Of a stretch of DNA of 64,000 nucleotides, positions 45,302 to 54,511 are shown in pieces. Source of the DNA: Pseudomonas sp. LB-090624 (GTDB lineage Bacteria > Pseudomonadota > Gammaproteobacteria > Pseudomonadales > Pseudomonadaceae); the NCBI RefSeq assembly GCF_003205205.1, contig NZ_QJRL01000019.1, positions 44,916 through 108,915 of the forward strand. Reading direction: 5' to 3'. Each line of letters begins with the position of its first letter. Position 1 is the stretch's first letter. A model generated the notes under the pieces. The model was not told the origin of the DNA, searched no databases, and saw nothing but the letters and a program-made list of their open reading frames with translations. A program made the position numbers and the translations under genes.

Positions 45302-45780
45302 TTCCGCACGCGGTTCGCCAGCAGCTCAACGCAGCCCACGCGGTAGGCGACTATCGACCACTGCTGGCGCTGATTCCCTACGCCGGCTTGATCGGCATCG
45401 AATGCGAGCGCCAGGGCGAAGACCTGCTGTTCCGCCTGCCGGCCAGCCAGGACAACATTGGCAACCCGCTGCTGCCGGCTATTCATGGCGGGGTGATCGC
45501 CGGCTTCATGGAGCTGTCGGCAGCGTTGTACCTGCTGATCTACAGCGAGAGCGCCAGCATTCCGAAGATCATCGATTTTTCCATCGACTACCTGCGCGCC
45601 GGGCATTTTCGCGATACCTACGCCCAGTGCCAGTTGTGGCGGCAGGGCCGACGCGTGACCAACGTGGCCATCACCGCCTGGCAGGGTGACAGGCAATCAC
45701 CAATCGCCACGGCCCGTGCGCATTTCAAGATCGAGCCGGAAAAGCCCTTGAAATCATCCGGGCAGCCCCCATCTGCATGA
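45298..45780 (+). CDS. PaaI-family hotdog thioesterase (second of a pair)
   Basis: 160 aa hotdog protein overlapping the preceding gene by 4 nt. The active-site region reads NPLLPAIHGGVIAGFMELSA, with H63-GG and E72 in place of the D of its neighbour. The different acid suggests division of labour or different specificity. It is followed 68 nt later by htpG on the same strand. Confidence 0.83.
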   Translation: MIPHAVRQQLNAAHAVGDYRPLLALIPYAGLIGIECERQGEDLLFRLPASQDNIGNPLLPAIHGGVIAGFMELSAALYLLIYSESASIPKIIDFSIDYLRAGHFRDTYAQCQLWRQGRRVTNVAITAWQGDRQSPIATARAHFKIEPEKPLKSSGQPPSA

Positions 45781-45848
45781 CATCCGCCTTGACGCAGGCC
45801 AGACCGGCCGCCAGGCGCCACTGCCATCAGATCGGAGTTTTGAAGACC

Positions 45849-47753
45849 ATGAGTGTGGAGACTCAAAAAGAAACGCTTGGCTTCCAGACCGAGGTAAAGC
45901 AACTGCTGCACCTCATGATCCATTCCCTGTACTCGAACAAGGAGATCTTCCTGCGGGAGCTGATCTCCAACGCCTCCGACGCTGCCGACAAGCTGCGTTT
46001 CGAAGCCCTGTCCAAGCCTGAGCTGTTCGAAGGCGATGCCGACCTCAAGATTCGCCTGAGCTTCGACAAGGACGCCGGTACCGTCACCCTCGAGGACAAC
46101 GGCATCGGCATGAGCCGCGAAGACGTCATTGCCCACTTGGGCACCATTGCCAAGTCCGGCACTGCCGACTTCATGAAGAACCTCACCGGTGACCAGAAGA
46201 AGGACTCGCACCTGATCGGCCAGTTCGGCGTGGGCTTCTACTCCGCGTTCATCGTTGCCGACAAGGTCGATGTGTACAGCCGCCGTGCCGGCCAGCCAGC
46301 GGCCGAAGGCGTGCACTGGTCGTCGCAAGGCGAGGGCGAATTCGAAGTCGCCACCATCGACAAGCCACAGCGCGGTACCCGTATCGTCCTGCACCTGAAG
46401 AAGGACGAGCAGGAATTCGCCGACGGCTGGCGCCTGCGCAACGTGGTCAAGAAATACTCCGACCACATCGCCCTGCCGATCCAGCTGCCGAAAGAGCAAG
46501 CTGCCGCCGAAGGTGAAGAGCAGCCGGCCGAAGAGTGGGAAACCGTCAACCGCGCCAGCGCCCTGTGGACCCGTTCGCGCACCGAGGTGAAGGACGAGGA
46601 GTACCAGGAGTTCTACAAGCACATCGGCCATGACTTCGAGAACCCGCTGGCCTGGAGCCACAACAAGGTAGAAGGCAAGCTCGAATACAACTCGTTGCTG
46701 TATGTGCCGGCCCGTGCGCCGTTCGACCTGTACCAGCGTGAAGCGCCACGCGGCCTGAAGCTGTATGTGCAGCGCGTGTTCATCATGGACCAGGCCGAGT
46801 CGTTCCTGCCGCTGTACCTGCGCTTCATCAAGGGCGTGGTCGACTCCAATGACCTGTCGCTGAACGTGTCGCGTGAAATCCTGCAGAAAGACCCGATCAT
46901 CGACTCGATGAAGACCGCGCTGACCAAGCGCGTGCTGGACATGCTGGAAAAGCTGGCGAAGAACGAGCCTGAGCAGTACAAGGGCTTCTGGAAAAACTTC
47001 GGCCAGGTGCTGAAGGAAGGCCCGGCCGAAGACTTCGCCAACAAGGAAAAGATCGCCGGCCTGCTGCGCTTCGCTTCCACCCACGATGACAGCGGCGAGC
47101 AAAGTGTTGCCCTGGCTGACTACCTGGCCCGCGCCAAGGAAGGCCAGGACAAGATCTACTACCTCACCGGCGAGTCGTACGCACAGGTCAAGAACAGCCC
47201 GCACCTGGAGGTCTTCCGCAAGAAAGGCATCGAAGTGCTGTTGCTGACCGACCGCATCGACGAGTGGCTGATGAGCTACCTCAACGAGTTCGACGGCAAG
47301 GCCTTCGTAGACGTTGCCCGTGGCGACCTGGACCTGGGCAAGCTGGATTCGGAAGAAGACAAGAAAGCCCAGGAAGAAGTGGCCAAGGACAAGGAAGGCC
47401 TGGTCGAGCGCCTTAAAGGTGCGCTGGGTGACAGCGTGGCCGAAGTGCGGGTCTCGCACCGCCTGACCGACTCGCCGGCAATTCTCGCCATTGGCGAGCA
47501 GGACCTGGGCCTGCAGATGCGCCAGATCCTCGAAGCCAGCGGGCAGAAAGTGCCGGAGTCGAAGCCGATCTTCGAATTCAACCCGAGCCACCCGCTGATC
47601 GAGAAGCTGGACAACGAGCAGAGCGAAGACCGCTTCGCCGAGCTGTCGCATATCCTGTTCGATCAGGCAGCGCTGGCGGCCGGTGACAGCCTGAAAGACC
47701 CGGCAGCGTACGTTCGTCGCCTGAACAAGCTACTGGTCGAGCTGTCTGCTTGA
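45849..47753 (+). CDS. htpG: Chaperone protein HtpG (bacterial Hsp90)
   Basis: 634 aa, the usual HtpG length. The N-terminal GHKL ATPase has LFLRELISNASDAADKLR, DNGIGM, GTIAKSGT and GQFGVGFYSAF. Middle and dimerisation domains follow, without the charged linker of eukaryotic Hsp90. It is an ATP-dependent cytosolic chaperone for late client folding. The ATG at 45849 starts MSVETQKETLGFQTEVKQLL, the conserved N-terminus; the frame is open 72 nt upstream, but that part is not conserved. A strong terminator follows. Confidence 0.98.
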   Translation: MSVETQKETLGFQTEVKQLLHLMIHSLYSNKEIFLRELISNASDAADKLRFEALSKPELFEGDADLKIRLSFDKDAGTVTLEDNGIGMSREDVIAHLGTIAKSGTADFMKNLTGDQKKDSHLIGQFGVGFYSAFIVADKVDVYSRRAGQPAAEGVHWSSQGEGEFEVATIDKPQRGTRIVLHLKKDEQEFADGWRLRNVVKKYSDHIALPIQLPKEQAAAEGEEQPAEEWETVNRASALWTRSRTEVKDEEYQEFYKHIGHDFENPLAWSHNKVEGKLEYNSLLYVPARAPFDLYQREAPRGLKLYVQRVFIMDQAESFLPLYLRFIKGVVDSNDLSLNVSREILQKDPIIDSMKTALTKRVLDMLEKLAKNEPEQYKGFWKNFGQVLKEGPAEDFANKEKIAGLLRFASTHDDSGEQSVALADYLARAKEGQDKIYYLTGESYAQVKNSPHLEVFRKKGIEVLLLTDRIDEWLMSYLNEFDGKAFVDVARGDLDLGKLDSEEDKKAQEEVAKDKEGLVERLKGALGDSVAEVRVSHRLTDSPAILAIGEQDLGLQMRQILEASGQKVPESKPIFEFNPSHPLIEKLDNEQSEDRFAELSHILFDQAALAAGDSLKDPAAYVRRLNKLLVELSA

Positions 47754-47766
47754 GTTGATGCACAGC

Positions 47767-47791
47767 AAAGCCCGCTTCGGCGGGCTTTTTT
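47767..47791 (+). terminator. Intrinsic terminator after htpG
   Basis: Stem AAAGCCCGC / GCGGGCTTT with a TTCG tetraloop (47767-47788), followed by T residues; 13 nt after the htpG stop. Confidence 0.92.
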
Positions 47792-47816
47792 ATGACGAGT
47801 GCCAAAGGAGTGCTTG

Positions 47817-48542
47817 ATGAGCAAAGTAATCGTCGAATCGCTGGTTTATCACCTGTCCGGCAAGACCTACGAAAGCCGCCTGGTCTATGAGCCGGGTGCG
47901 CTGGGCCGCCCAGGGCTGGTGATGGCGCCGAACTGGATGGGCATTGGTGAAGGTGCCGAACGCATCGCCAAGGAAGTGGCCGAGAAGGGCTATGTGGTGC
48001 TGATCGCCGACCTGTACGGGCAATCGGTGCGCCCGTCCAACGCCGAGGAGGCTGGCGCGGCGATGATGCCGCTGAAGAACGATCGTAATGAATTGCGCAA
48101 GCGCATGAAGGAAGCCTTGGCGCAACTGCTTGGCCAGTCGAAGGCGCTGCTGGAGCCCGGCAAGGTCGCTACCTTCGGGTTCTGCTTCGGGGGTTGCTGT
48201 GCGCTGGAGCTGGCACGTACCGGCGCCGACCTGCGCGCGACGGTGTCGTTCCACGGCACCCTGGACACACCGGACCTTGAAGATGCCAAGCACATCAAGG
48301 GTTCGGTGCTGGTGCTGCATGGTGCCTCCGACCCGCTGGTGCCGAAAGAGCAGTTGCCGGCGTTCGAAGCGGAAATGAACGCGGCAAAGGTGGACTGGCA
48401 GTTGCTCAGCTACGGTGGGGCGGTGCATTCGTTCACCGACCCGAGTGCCAATGTGCCGGGCAAGATGCAGTATGACCGGCGTACCTCGGAGCGGGCGTTC
48501 CGCTCGATGCATAACCTGCTGACTGAAGTGTTCCAGCGCTGA
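47817..48542 (+). CDS. Dienelactone-hydrolase family protein
   Basis: 241 aa alpha/beta hydrolase of the dienelactone hydrolase family. The nucleophile is Cys123 in GFCFGG, with Asp172 (HGASDPLV) and His204 (GAVHSF) completing the triad. The ATG at 47817 has AAAGGAG 7 nt upstream. No aromatic-degradation genes are nearby, so a general carboxyl-ester hydrolase role is likelier than chlorocatechol breakdown. Confidence 0.9.
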   Translation: MSKVIVESLVYHLSGKTYESRLVYEPGALGRPGLVMAPNWMGIGEGAERIAKEVAEKGYVVLIADLYGQSVRPSNAEEAGAAMMPLKNDRNELRKRMKEALAQLLGQSKALLEPGKVATFGFCFGGCCALELARTGADLRATVSFHGTLDTPDLEDAKHIKGSVLVLHGASDPLVPKEQLPAFEAEMNAAKVDWQLLSYGGAVHSFTDPSANVPGKMQYDRRTSERAFRSMHNLLTEVFQR

Positions 48543-48550
48543 GCGTGCAT

Positions 48551-48569
48551 GGGGCCGCCAGGCGGCCCC
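48551..48569. terminator. GC-rich hairpin between convergent genes
   Basis: GGGGCCG / CGGCCCC around CCAGG in the 30-bp gap between the dienelactone-hydrolase-like gene and the pirin gene, which converge. There is no T-run, so terminator activity is uncertain. Confidence 0.4.
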
Positions 48570-48572
48570 CCA

Positions 48573-49436
48573 TCACCGCGGCAACTCGATCCTCGAAATT
48601 TCCCCCGGCACCACAGGCCAATCTCCGGCGGCCCACCTGGCCCTTGCCTGCTCGATCAGCTCTGGGTCGCTGGCCACGAAATTCCAGTTCATCCGCCGCG
48701 GCCCATCCAGCGGCGCGCCACCTATCAGCACCAGCTCACACTCACCCTCCGCGTACAACGTTACCGCTTCGCCCTCCGGGAGCACCACCAGGCTGCACGG
48801 CGCCACATCCTCATCATTCATTACCAGCTCTCCGTCGAGCAGGTACAGCGCACGCTGCGCAGGTTCTTCTGGCACCAGCAGGGTGGTCGCCGGCTGCATC
48901 CGAACATGGGCATACAGGGTGGGGGACAGTACCGGTACCGGGGACGTCAGGCAAAACCCGCTGCCGGCAATCATGCAGATACGCACCCCTAGGTTGTCGC
49001 TGACCGGCAGGCTCGCCGCAGGGTGATGGCTGTAACTTGCCGGGCCTTGTTCATGCTCGCGCGGCGACGCCAGCCATACCTGCAGGCCGTGCAGGCGTGA
49101 GCCGTGCGCCAGGGCGTCCGCTGGCGTGCGCTCGACGTGGGCCACGCCGCTGCCAGCCGTCATCCAGCTGACATCACCGGGCAGCACGTGCTGGTCCGAA
49201 CCCAGGCTGTCCTTGTGCTGGATTGCCCCTTCGAACAGGTAGGTCAAGGTGGACAGACCGATATGCGGGTGCTGGCGGATGTCCATGCCATGCCCCGGGG
49301 CGTAGTCGGTTTCGAGCATGTGGTCGAAAAACACGAACGGGCCAACGCTGCGGCACTGGGCCGATGGCAGCGGGCGCAGGATCGGCTGGCCCTCGACCGA
49401 TTCGGCGCGGGGGTGAATGACCAGGGGGCTGCTCAT
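48573..49436 (-). CDS. Pirin family cupin protein
   Basis: 287 aa bicupin. The N-terminal metal site is complete: H56 and H58 in RQHPHIGLSTLTYLF, and H100 and E102 in GSGVAHVERTP, matching the iron ligands of pirins. Bacterial pirins have been linked to quercetinase activity and metabolic regulation; the specific role here is unknown. The ATG at 49436 has GGAG upstream. Confidence 0.92.
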   Translation of the reverse strand: MSSPLVIHPRAESVEGQPILRPLPSAQCRSVGPFVFFDHMLETDYAPGHGMDIRQHPHIGLSTLTYLFEGAIQHKDSLGSDQHVLPGDVSWMTAGSGVAHVERTPADALAHGSRLHGLQVWLASPREHEQGPASYSHHPAASLPVSDNLGVRICMIAGSGFCLTSPVPVLSPTLYAHVRMQPATTLLVPEEPAQRALYLLDGELVMNDEDVAPCSLVVLPEGEAVTLYAEGECELVLIGGAPLDGPRRMNWNFVASDPELIEQARARWAAGDWPVVPGEISRIELPR

Positions 49437-49552
49437 GGGACGGCTCCAAGGGAGGTGACAGTGCTCCAAGCATAACGGTTTGCCTGCTGTGGCTGAACCG
49501 TCTCGCTGGCCGGCCGGTCTACTGTTTTCATACTCGTAGAAGGAACTTGCCC

Positions 49553-50560
49553 ATGATTGCCAGAGCGCTGGCCTGCGTGATGTTGTCTGCCTGTCTGAGC
49601 CAGGCGGCCCAGGCGCGCGACTACCGCTACAGCGATGCCCACTTGCATTACGTGGACTTTTTCCAGGAAAGCGAAGGCATGCCGGCCCTGCTTGAAGCCA
49701 TGGATGCCGCGGGCATTGAGCAGTCGATGATTTCCGGAATACCGGTAGCCAAAAAATGGCACGAAGACGAGCCCAAGCGCCCGCGCTATTACGCCGGCGA
49801 TGACGCCGACGCCTATTGGTACAGCGCCACCGATACATACGTGGCAGCGGCGCTGCAGCAATTACCCAGTGAACAGCGCAAGCGCTTCCACCCGTTTCTC
49901 AGCGGCTTCAACCCGGTGGACAAGAATGCTGTCAGCCATATCGAGCGCATGCTCGATATGTACCCGGGGCTGTGGCAGGGCATCGGCGAGGTGTTCACCC
50001 GGCATGATGACCTGACAGCGCTGACCAGCGGCGACACGCCACGTGCCAACAATGAAGCCATGACGCGTATCTACCACCTGGCGGCCGAGCGCGACCTGCC
50101 CGTGCTGCTGCATTCCAACATCACCTCCAAGCGCGAGCGCAACCCGTTGTACCTGGCTGAGATCGAGGAGCCGCTGCGCAATCACCCGCACACACGGTTC
50201 ATTTGGGCGCATGCCGGCAGTAGCATGGAAATCCACCGGCACCAGACGCAGATGGACTTTCTGCTGCCGGTGCTGACGCGGCTGCTGGAGGACTACCCGA
50301 ACCTGTACGTCGATTTGTCGTGGAGTGTGCTGCAGCCGTATTTGCTGGATGAGAAAGGCGTACCGCGCAAGGCATGGCTGGCGCTGGTCGAGCAGCACCC
50401 GGAGCGCTTCATGTTGGGTTCGGATGTGGTGGGGCGGTTCGGCAGCCTGGGGGAGCAGATGCACGGGTTCAAGCCGTTTCTGGATGCTTTGCCGGAGCAG
50501 GTGGCCAACAAGGTGGCCCGGGAGAACTTTCTGGCGGTGCTGCCCAAGATCAAGCAGTGA
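49553..50560 (+). CDS. Exported metal-dependent amidohydrolase (TIM-barrel)
   Basis: 335 aa with a signal peptide (cleavage near AQA, residue ~21). The metal-binding HxH is in DAHLHYVD (H30 and H32). Further conserved parts are VLLHSNI, RFIWAHAGSS and the C-terminal MLGSDVVG, an amidohydrolase-2-like barrel. It is unusual in being predicted periplasmic. The start at 49553 follows AGAAGGAAC. It is monocistronic and ends at a strong bidirectional terminator. The substrate is unknown. Confidence 0.85.
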   Translation: MIARALACVMLSACLSQAAQARDYRYSDAHLHYVDFFQESEGMPALLEAMDAAGIEQSMISGIPVAKKWHEDEPKRPRYYAGDDADAYWYSATDTYVAAALQQLPSEQRKRFHPFLSGFNPVDKNAVSHIERMLDMYPGLWQGIGEVFTRHDDLTALTSGDTPRANNEAMTRIYHLAAERDLPVLLHSNITSKRERNPLYLAEIEEPLRNHPHTRFIWAHAGSSMEIHRHQTQMDFLLPVLTRLLEDYPNLYVDLSWSVLQPYLLDEKGVPRKAWLALVEQHPERFMLGSDVVGRFGSLGEQMHGFKPFLDALPEQVANKVARENFLAVLPKIKQ

Positions 50561-50575
50561 CCAGGCATGCAAATG

Positions 50576-50605
50576 AAAACGCCCCGAACCAGTCGGGGCG
50601 TTTTT
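50576..50605. terminator. Bidirectional intrinsic terminator between the amidohydrolase gene and fabB
   Basis: Stem CGCCCCGA / TCGGGGCG (50580-50587 and 50593-50600), 5-nt loop, flanked by AAAA and TTTTT, so it serves both converging genes. Confidence 0.93.
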
Positions 50606-50623
50606 GCTTACAGCAGCAGGGTC

Positions 50624-51844
50624 TTACTTGCCTTCCCAGCGCTTGAGCACCAGGGTGGCGTTGGTGCCGCCGAAGCCGAAGCTGTTGCTCATGACCGTGT
50701 CGATCTTGGCGTTCTCTTCGGTTTTACGCAGGATCGGCAGGTCAGCGACCTCCGGGTCCAGCTCGTCGATGTTGGCGGAGCCGGCGATGAAGTTGTTCTC
50801 CATCATCAGCAGGCAGTAGATTGCCTCGTGAACACCCGCGGCGCCCAGGGAGTGGCCCGACAAGCTCTTGGTCGAGCTGATCTTCGGCGCCTTGTCCTTG
50901 AATACCTCGCGAACACCTTTCATCTCGGCAACGTCACCGACCGGGGTCGAAGTGCCGTGGGTGTTCAGGTAGTCGATCGGGGTGTCGACGGTGGACAGGG
51001 CCTGCTGCATGCAGCGGATGGCACCTTCGCCGCTCGGTGCAACCATGTCGTAGCCGTCGGAAGTAGCACCGTAGCCGACGATTTCGGCGTAGATCTTGGC
51101 GCCGCGGGCCAGGGCGTGTTCCAGTTCCTCGACCACCACCATGCCACCACCGCCAGCGATGACGAAGCCATCACGGTCGGCGTCGTAGGCGCGCGAGGCC
51201 AGTTCCGGGGTGTCGTTGCGCTTGGTCGACAGGGCGCCCATGGCATCGAACAGGAACGACTGGCTCCAGTGTTCTTCTTCACCGCCACCGGCGAAGACGA
51301 TGTCCTGCTTGCCCCACTGGATCTGCTCCAGCGCAGTACCGATGCAGTGTGCCGAAGTGGCGCAGGCCGACGAGATCGAGTAGTTGATGCCCTTGATCTT
51401 GAACGGGGTGGCCAGGCACGCCGAAACGGTGCTGCCCATGGTGCGGGTAACGCGGTATGGGCCGACGCGCTTGACGCCTTTCTCACGCAGGGTGTCCAGC
51501 GCTTCCATCTGGTTCAGGGTCGAGGCGCCGCCGGAGCCAGCCACCAGGCCGGTACGCGGGTTGGACACCTGCTCTTCGGTCAGGCCGGAATCCTTGATCG
51601 CGTCCTGCATCGCCAGGTAGGCGTAGGCAGCAGCGTGGCCGACGAAACGGTAGACCTTGCGGTCGATCAGTTCTTCGAGGTTGAGGTCGATGGACCCGGA
51701 AACCTGGCTACGCAGCCCCATTTCCTTGTATTCCGGGTTGTAACGGATACCCGGACGGCTGTTGCGCAGGTTTTCGGTGACGGTAGCTTTGTCATTGCCC
51801 AGGCACGATACGATGCCCAGACCAGTGATAACGACGCGGCGCAT
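50624..51844 (-). CDS. fabB: 3-oxoacyl-[acyl-carrier-protein] synthase I
   Basis: 406 aa. The condensing-enzyme triad is clear: Cys161 in SSACATSAHC, His296 in NTHGTSTPVGD and His331 in SGHSLGAAG. KAS I elongates acyl-ACP and is needed, with FabA, for unsaturated fatty acids. The ATG lies 11 nt after the fabA stop, the conserved fabAB operon. Confidence 0.98.
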   Translation of the reverse strand: MRRVVITGLGIVSCLGNDKATVTENLRNSRPGIRYNPEYKEMGLRSQVSGSIDLNLEELIDRKVYRFVGHAAAYAYLAMQDAIKDSGLTEEQVSNPRTGLVAGSGGASTLNQMEALDTLREKGVKRVGPYRVTRTMGSTVSACLATPFKIKGINYSISSACATSAHCIGTALEQIQWGKQDIVFAGGGEEEHWSQSFLFDAMGALSTKRNDTPELASRAYDADRDGFVIAGGGGMVVVEELEHALARGAKIYAEIVGYGATSDGYDMVAPSGEGAIRCMQQALSTVDTPIDYLNTHGTSTPVGDVAEMKGVREVFKDKAPKISSTKSLSGHSLGAAGVHEAIYCLLMMENNFIAGSANIDELDPEVADLPILRKTEENAKIDTVMSNSFGFGGTNATLVLKRWEGK

Positions 51845-51855
51845 GCGAATAACCC

Positions 51856-52371
51856 TTAGAAATTGTCAGTGGAGGTGAACACGCCGACCCGCAGGCCTTC
51901 GGCAGTGTAGATCTCGCGGCCGTCGACGCTGACCGAGCCATCGGCGATGGCCATGTTCAGCTTGCCCTTCAGGACGCGCTTGATGTGAATGTTGTAGGTG
52001 ACTTTCTTGGCGGTAGGCAGAACCTGACCGAAGAACTTCACTTCGCCCGAACCCAGGGCGCGACCGCGGCCCGGCAGACCCTGCCAGCCGAGGAAGAAAC
52101 CGACCAGCTGCCACATGGCGTCGAGGCCCAGGCAGCCTGGCATGACAGGGTCGCCTTCGAAGTGGCAGGCGAAGAACCACAGGTCCGGGGTGATATCCAG
52201 CTCGGCGACCAATTCACCTTTGCCGTACTTGCCGCCTTCTTCGCTGATATGGGTGATGCGATCGACCATCAGCATGTTCGGCGCGGGCAGTTGCGCATTA
52301 CCTGGGCCGAACAGCTCACCGCGACTGCAGCGCAGCAGGTCTTCCCGAGTAAAGGCGTGTTGTTTGGTCAT
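51856..52371 (-). CDS. fabA: 3-hydroxydecanoyl-[acyl-carrier-protein] dehydratase/isomerase
   Basis: 171 aa. The catalytic residues sit at the canonical positions, H70 in FFACHFEGDPVMPGC and D84 in LGLDAMWQ. It makes and isomerises trans-2-decenoyl-ACP, the branch point to unsaturated fatty acids. First gene of fabAB. The 208-bp gap upstream (52372-52579) holds its promoter; no DesT or FabR palindrome was identified there, only a CCCCTG/CAGGGG hairpin in the leader near 52390-52410. Confidence 0.98.
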   Translation of the reverse strand: MTKQHAFTREDLLRCSRGELFGPGNAQLPAPNMLMVDRITHISEEGGKYGKGELVAELDITPDLWFFACHFEGDPVMPGCLGLDAMWQLVGFFLGWQGLPGRGRALGSGEVKFFGQVLPTAKKVTYNIHIKRVLKGKLNMAIADGSVSVDGREIYTAEGLRVGVFTSTDNF

Positions 52372-52579
52372 GCGAGCTCCTCAATAACCCCCTGTGGCAG
52401 GGGATGAATCTTCCCGGCCGGCCCGAAAAACCATCGGCTTCGGGGCGGCAGCCTACAGGTAGACTATTGCGTTGTGGTGAAAGTCACAGCGCACCTGGCG
52501 AAAGAAGTACAGGTGTGCACTGAAACGTCTATTTTCAGGTCCGATGAAGATCCTGTCCAGTGTTTAAGACTGCCGCACT

Positions 52580-54511
52580 TTAGCATTTATCGCCAGTCGC
52601 GGTTGTCTGACCGGGCAACCAGCGTTGCATTACCCGCTGCAGTTCGATGCGGCGCAAGGGTTTGCTCAGGTAGTCGTCCATGCCGGCGGCCATGCAGCGC
52701 TCGCGGTCGCCGTCGAGGGCATTGGCGGTCAGGGCGATGATCGGTAGCCCGGCACCATTGGCCAGCTGGCGGATACGCCGGGTCGCTTCATAGCCGTCCA
52801 GGTGCGGTAAACGGCAGTCCATCAGCACAGCGGCAAAACGCTGCCGGCCGACCAGTTCAACCGCCTCGAGGCCATCCTCAGCCGTGCACACTGTCAGCCC
52901 CAGGCTGCGCAGCATGGCCTCGATGACACTCTGGTTGACCGGGTTGTCCTCCACCAGCAGCACTTGCTCGTTGCCTGGCGGCGTCGCCTGGCTATCACTG
53001 TGGGGCGGCAGTGGCACGGGAGCAGGGCTGGCCAGGGCCAGTGGCATTTCCAGGGTAAAGGTCGAACCCAACCCCTCGCGGCTTTCACCGCGCAGCTTGC
53101 CGCCCATGCGTTCGGCCAGGGTGCGGGCGATCGACAGGCCCAGCCCGGTGCCGCCGTAGCGTCGGGAAATCGAGCTGTCGGCCTGCTGGAACGCGACGAA
53201 CATCATCTCCAGGCGCTCGCTGTCGATGCCGATGCCGGTGTCGCGCACGCTGCAGGTCAGCCAGATCAGTTGCCGGTCGAGTACCTGCCAGTGCGCTTCG
53301 ACCTGTACCTGGCCGTGCTCGGTGAACTTCAGCGCGTTGCCTACCAGGTTCAGCAGGATCTGGCGGATGCGGGTGGGGTCGCCGTTCACTTGCAATTGCT
53401 CGACCCCGGCCGGCAAGTGCAGGTGCAGGCCTAGGCCACGCTGCTGGGCGCTGTGCTGGAACGACTGGACACTGCTGGTGATCAGCTCGCCGAGGTTGAA
53501 GTCGATATGCTCCAGCTGCAGCGCGGCGCGTTCGATGCGTGAGAAGTCGAGAATGTCGTTGATGACTTTGAGCAAATGCCCGGTGGACTCGCTGGCCACT
53601 GCAGTGTAATCGGCCTGTTCGTGGCTTAGCGGGGTGGTTTCGAGCAATTGCAGCATGCCCAATACGCCGTTCATCGGGGTGCGCAGCTCATGGCTCATCA
53701 TCGCCAGGAAGTCCGATTTGGCGCGGTTGGCCTGTTCGGCTTCTTCACGTGCCTGGATCAGCTCGGCAATGGCCTGCTTCTGTTCATCGCTGGCCTGTTC
53801 CAGGGCACTGGCCAGGTTGTTGATATGGCGCGCCAGGTGGCCCAGTTCGCTGTCGTCGACCACCGGCAAGGGGGTGTTGTATTCGCCCTGCTGGATGGCC
53901 TTGACCGCATGGCCCATGTCGCTGATCGGCTTGGCCAGGCTCAGTGCCAGGCGGCGCGCGAGCAGGAAGGTGAACAGCAGGGCGAACAGCGCCAGGATCC
54001 CGGCCTTGATCACGATTTCCTGCTGGCGCTCGCTGAAGGCGTCATCGGACATGCCGACGATCACCCGGCCCAGGTAGTCGTCGCCGATGGCCGGGGTGCT
54101 GGCCTTGCCCTGCTGCAGGAAGTCGCTGTCCAGGCGGATCTGTTGCAGGCGGATCGGCGCCTGGAACACTTCGACCTGCTGAGCGCGGTTGGTGCTTTCG
54201 TCGGACTGCTCGACGTACACCAGGATGTGGTTGCGGCTGTCCTGCACCTCGAGGAAGCGCACATGGGGGATGCTGAGGGTAGCCCGCATCAACCCTTCGA
54301 GCACTTCGTTGTTGCCCGAGATCACCCCGTATTCCGAAGCGGGTGCCAACTGGTTGGCGATCAGTTGCCCGGTGTGGTTGAGCTCCTGACGCAAGTCCTG
54401 GATACGCACGAAGGTAAAGAAGCTGATCAGCAGCAAAGTCAGCAGCAGGGCGGGGCCTAGGCTGATGATCTGGGTGCGGGTATGGATATCCCAGCTCAGG
54501 CGCTTGCTCAT
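52580..54511 (-). CDS. Hybrid sensor histidine kinase
   Basis: 643 aa inner-membrane protein: TM1 (~15-36), a ~130-residue periplasmic sensor, TM2 (~168-190), HAMP (~190-245), HisKA with phospho-His274 (MMSHELRTP), HATPase (GTGLGLSIARTLAERMGG) and a C-terminal receiver with Asp565 (VLMDCRLPHLDG). The layout is like BarA/GacS without the HPt domain, so phosphotransfer needs a separate HPt protein or direct partner. It is the third gene of a coupled trio: its ATG overlaps the stop of the binding-protein gene (54508-54511), which itself overlaps a TonB receptor gene. This order suggests that the kinase senses a ligand captured by the other two; the ligand is unknown. Confidence 0.9.
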   Translation of the reverse strand: MSKRLSWDIHTRTQIISLGPALLLTLLLISFFTFVRIQDLRQELNHTGQLIANQLAPASEYGVISGNNEVLEGLMRATLSIPHVRFLEVQDSRNHILVYVEQSDESTNRAQQVEVFQAPIRLQQIRLDSDFLQQGKASTPAIGDDYLGRVIVGMSDDAFSERQQEIVIKAGILALFALLFTFLLARRLALSLAKPISDMGHAVKAIQQGEYNTPLPVVDDSELGHLARHINNLASALEQASDEQKQAIAELIQAREEAEQANRAKSDFLAMMSHELRTPMNGVLGMLQLLETTPLSHEQADYTAVASESTGHLLKVINDILDFSRIERAALQLEHIDFNLGELITSSVQSFQHSAQQRGLGLHLHLPAGVEQLQVNGDPTRIRQILLNLVGNALKFTEHGQVQVEAHWQVLDRQLIWLTCSVRDTGIGIDSERLEMMFVAFQQADSSISRRYGGTGLGLSIARTLAERMGGKLRGESREGLGSTFTLEMPLALASPAPVPLPPHSDSQATPPGNEQVLLVEDNPVNQSVIEAMLRSLGLTVCTAEDGLEAVELVGRQRFAAVLMDCRLPHLDGYEATRRIRQLANGAGLPIIALTANALDGDRERCMAAGMDDYLSKPLRRIELQRVMQRWLPGQTTATGDKC

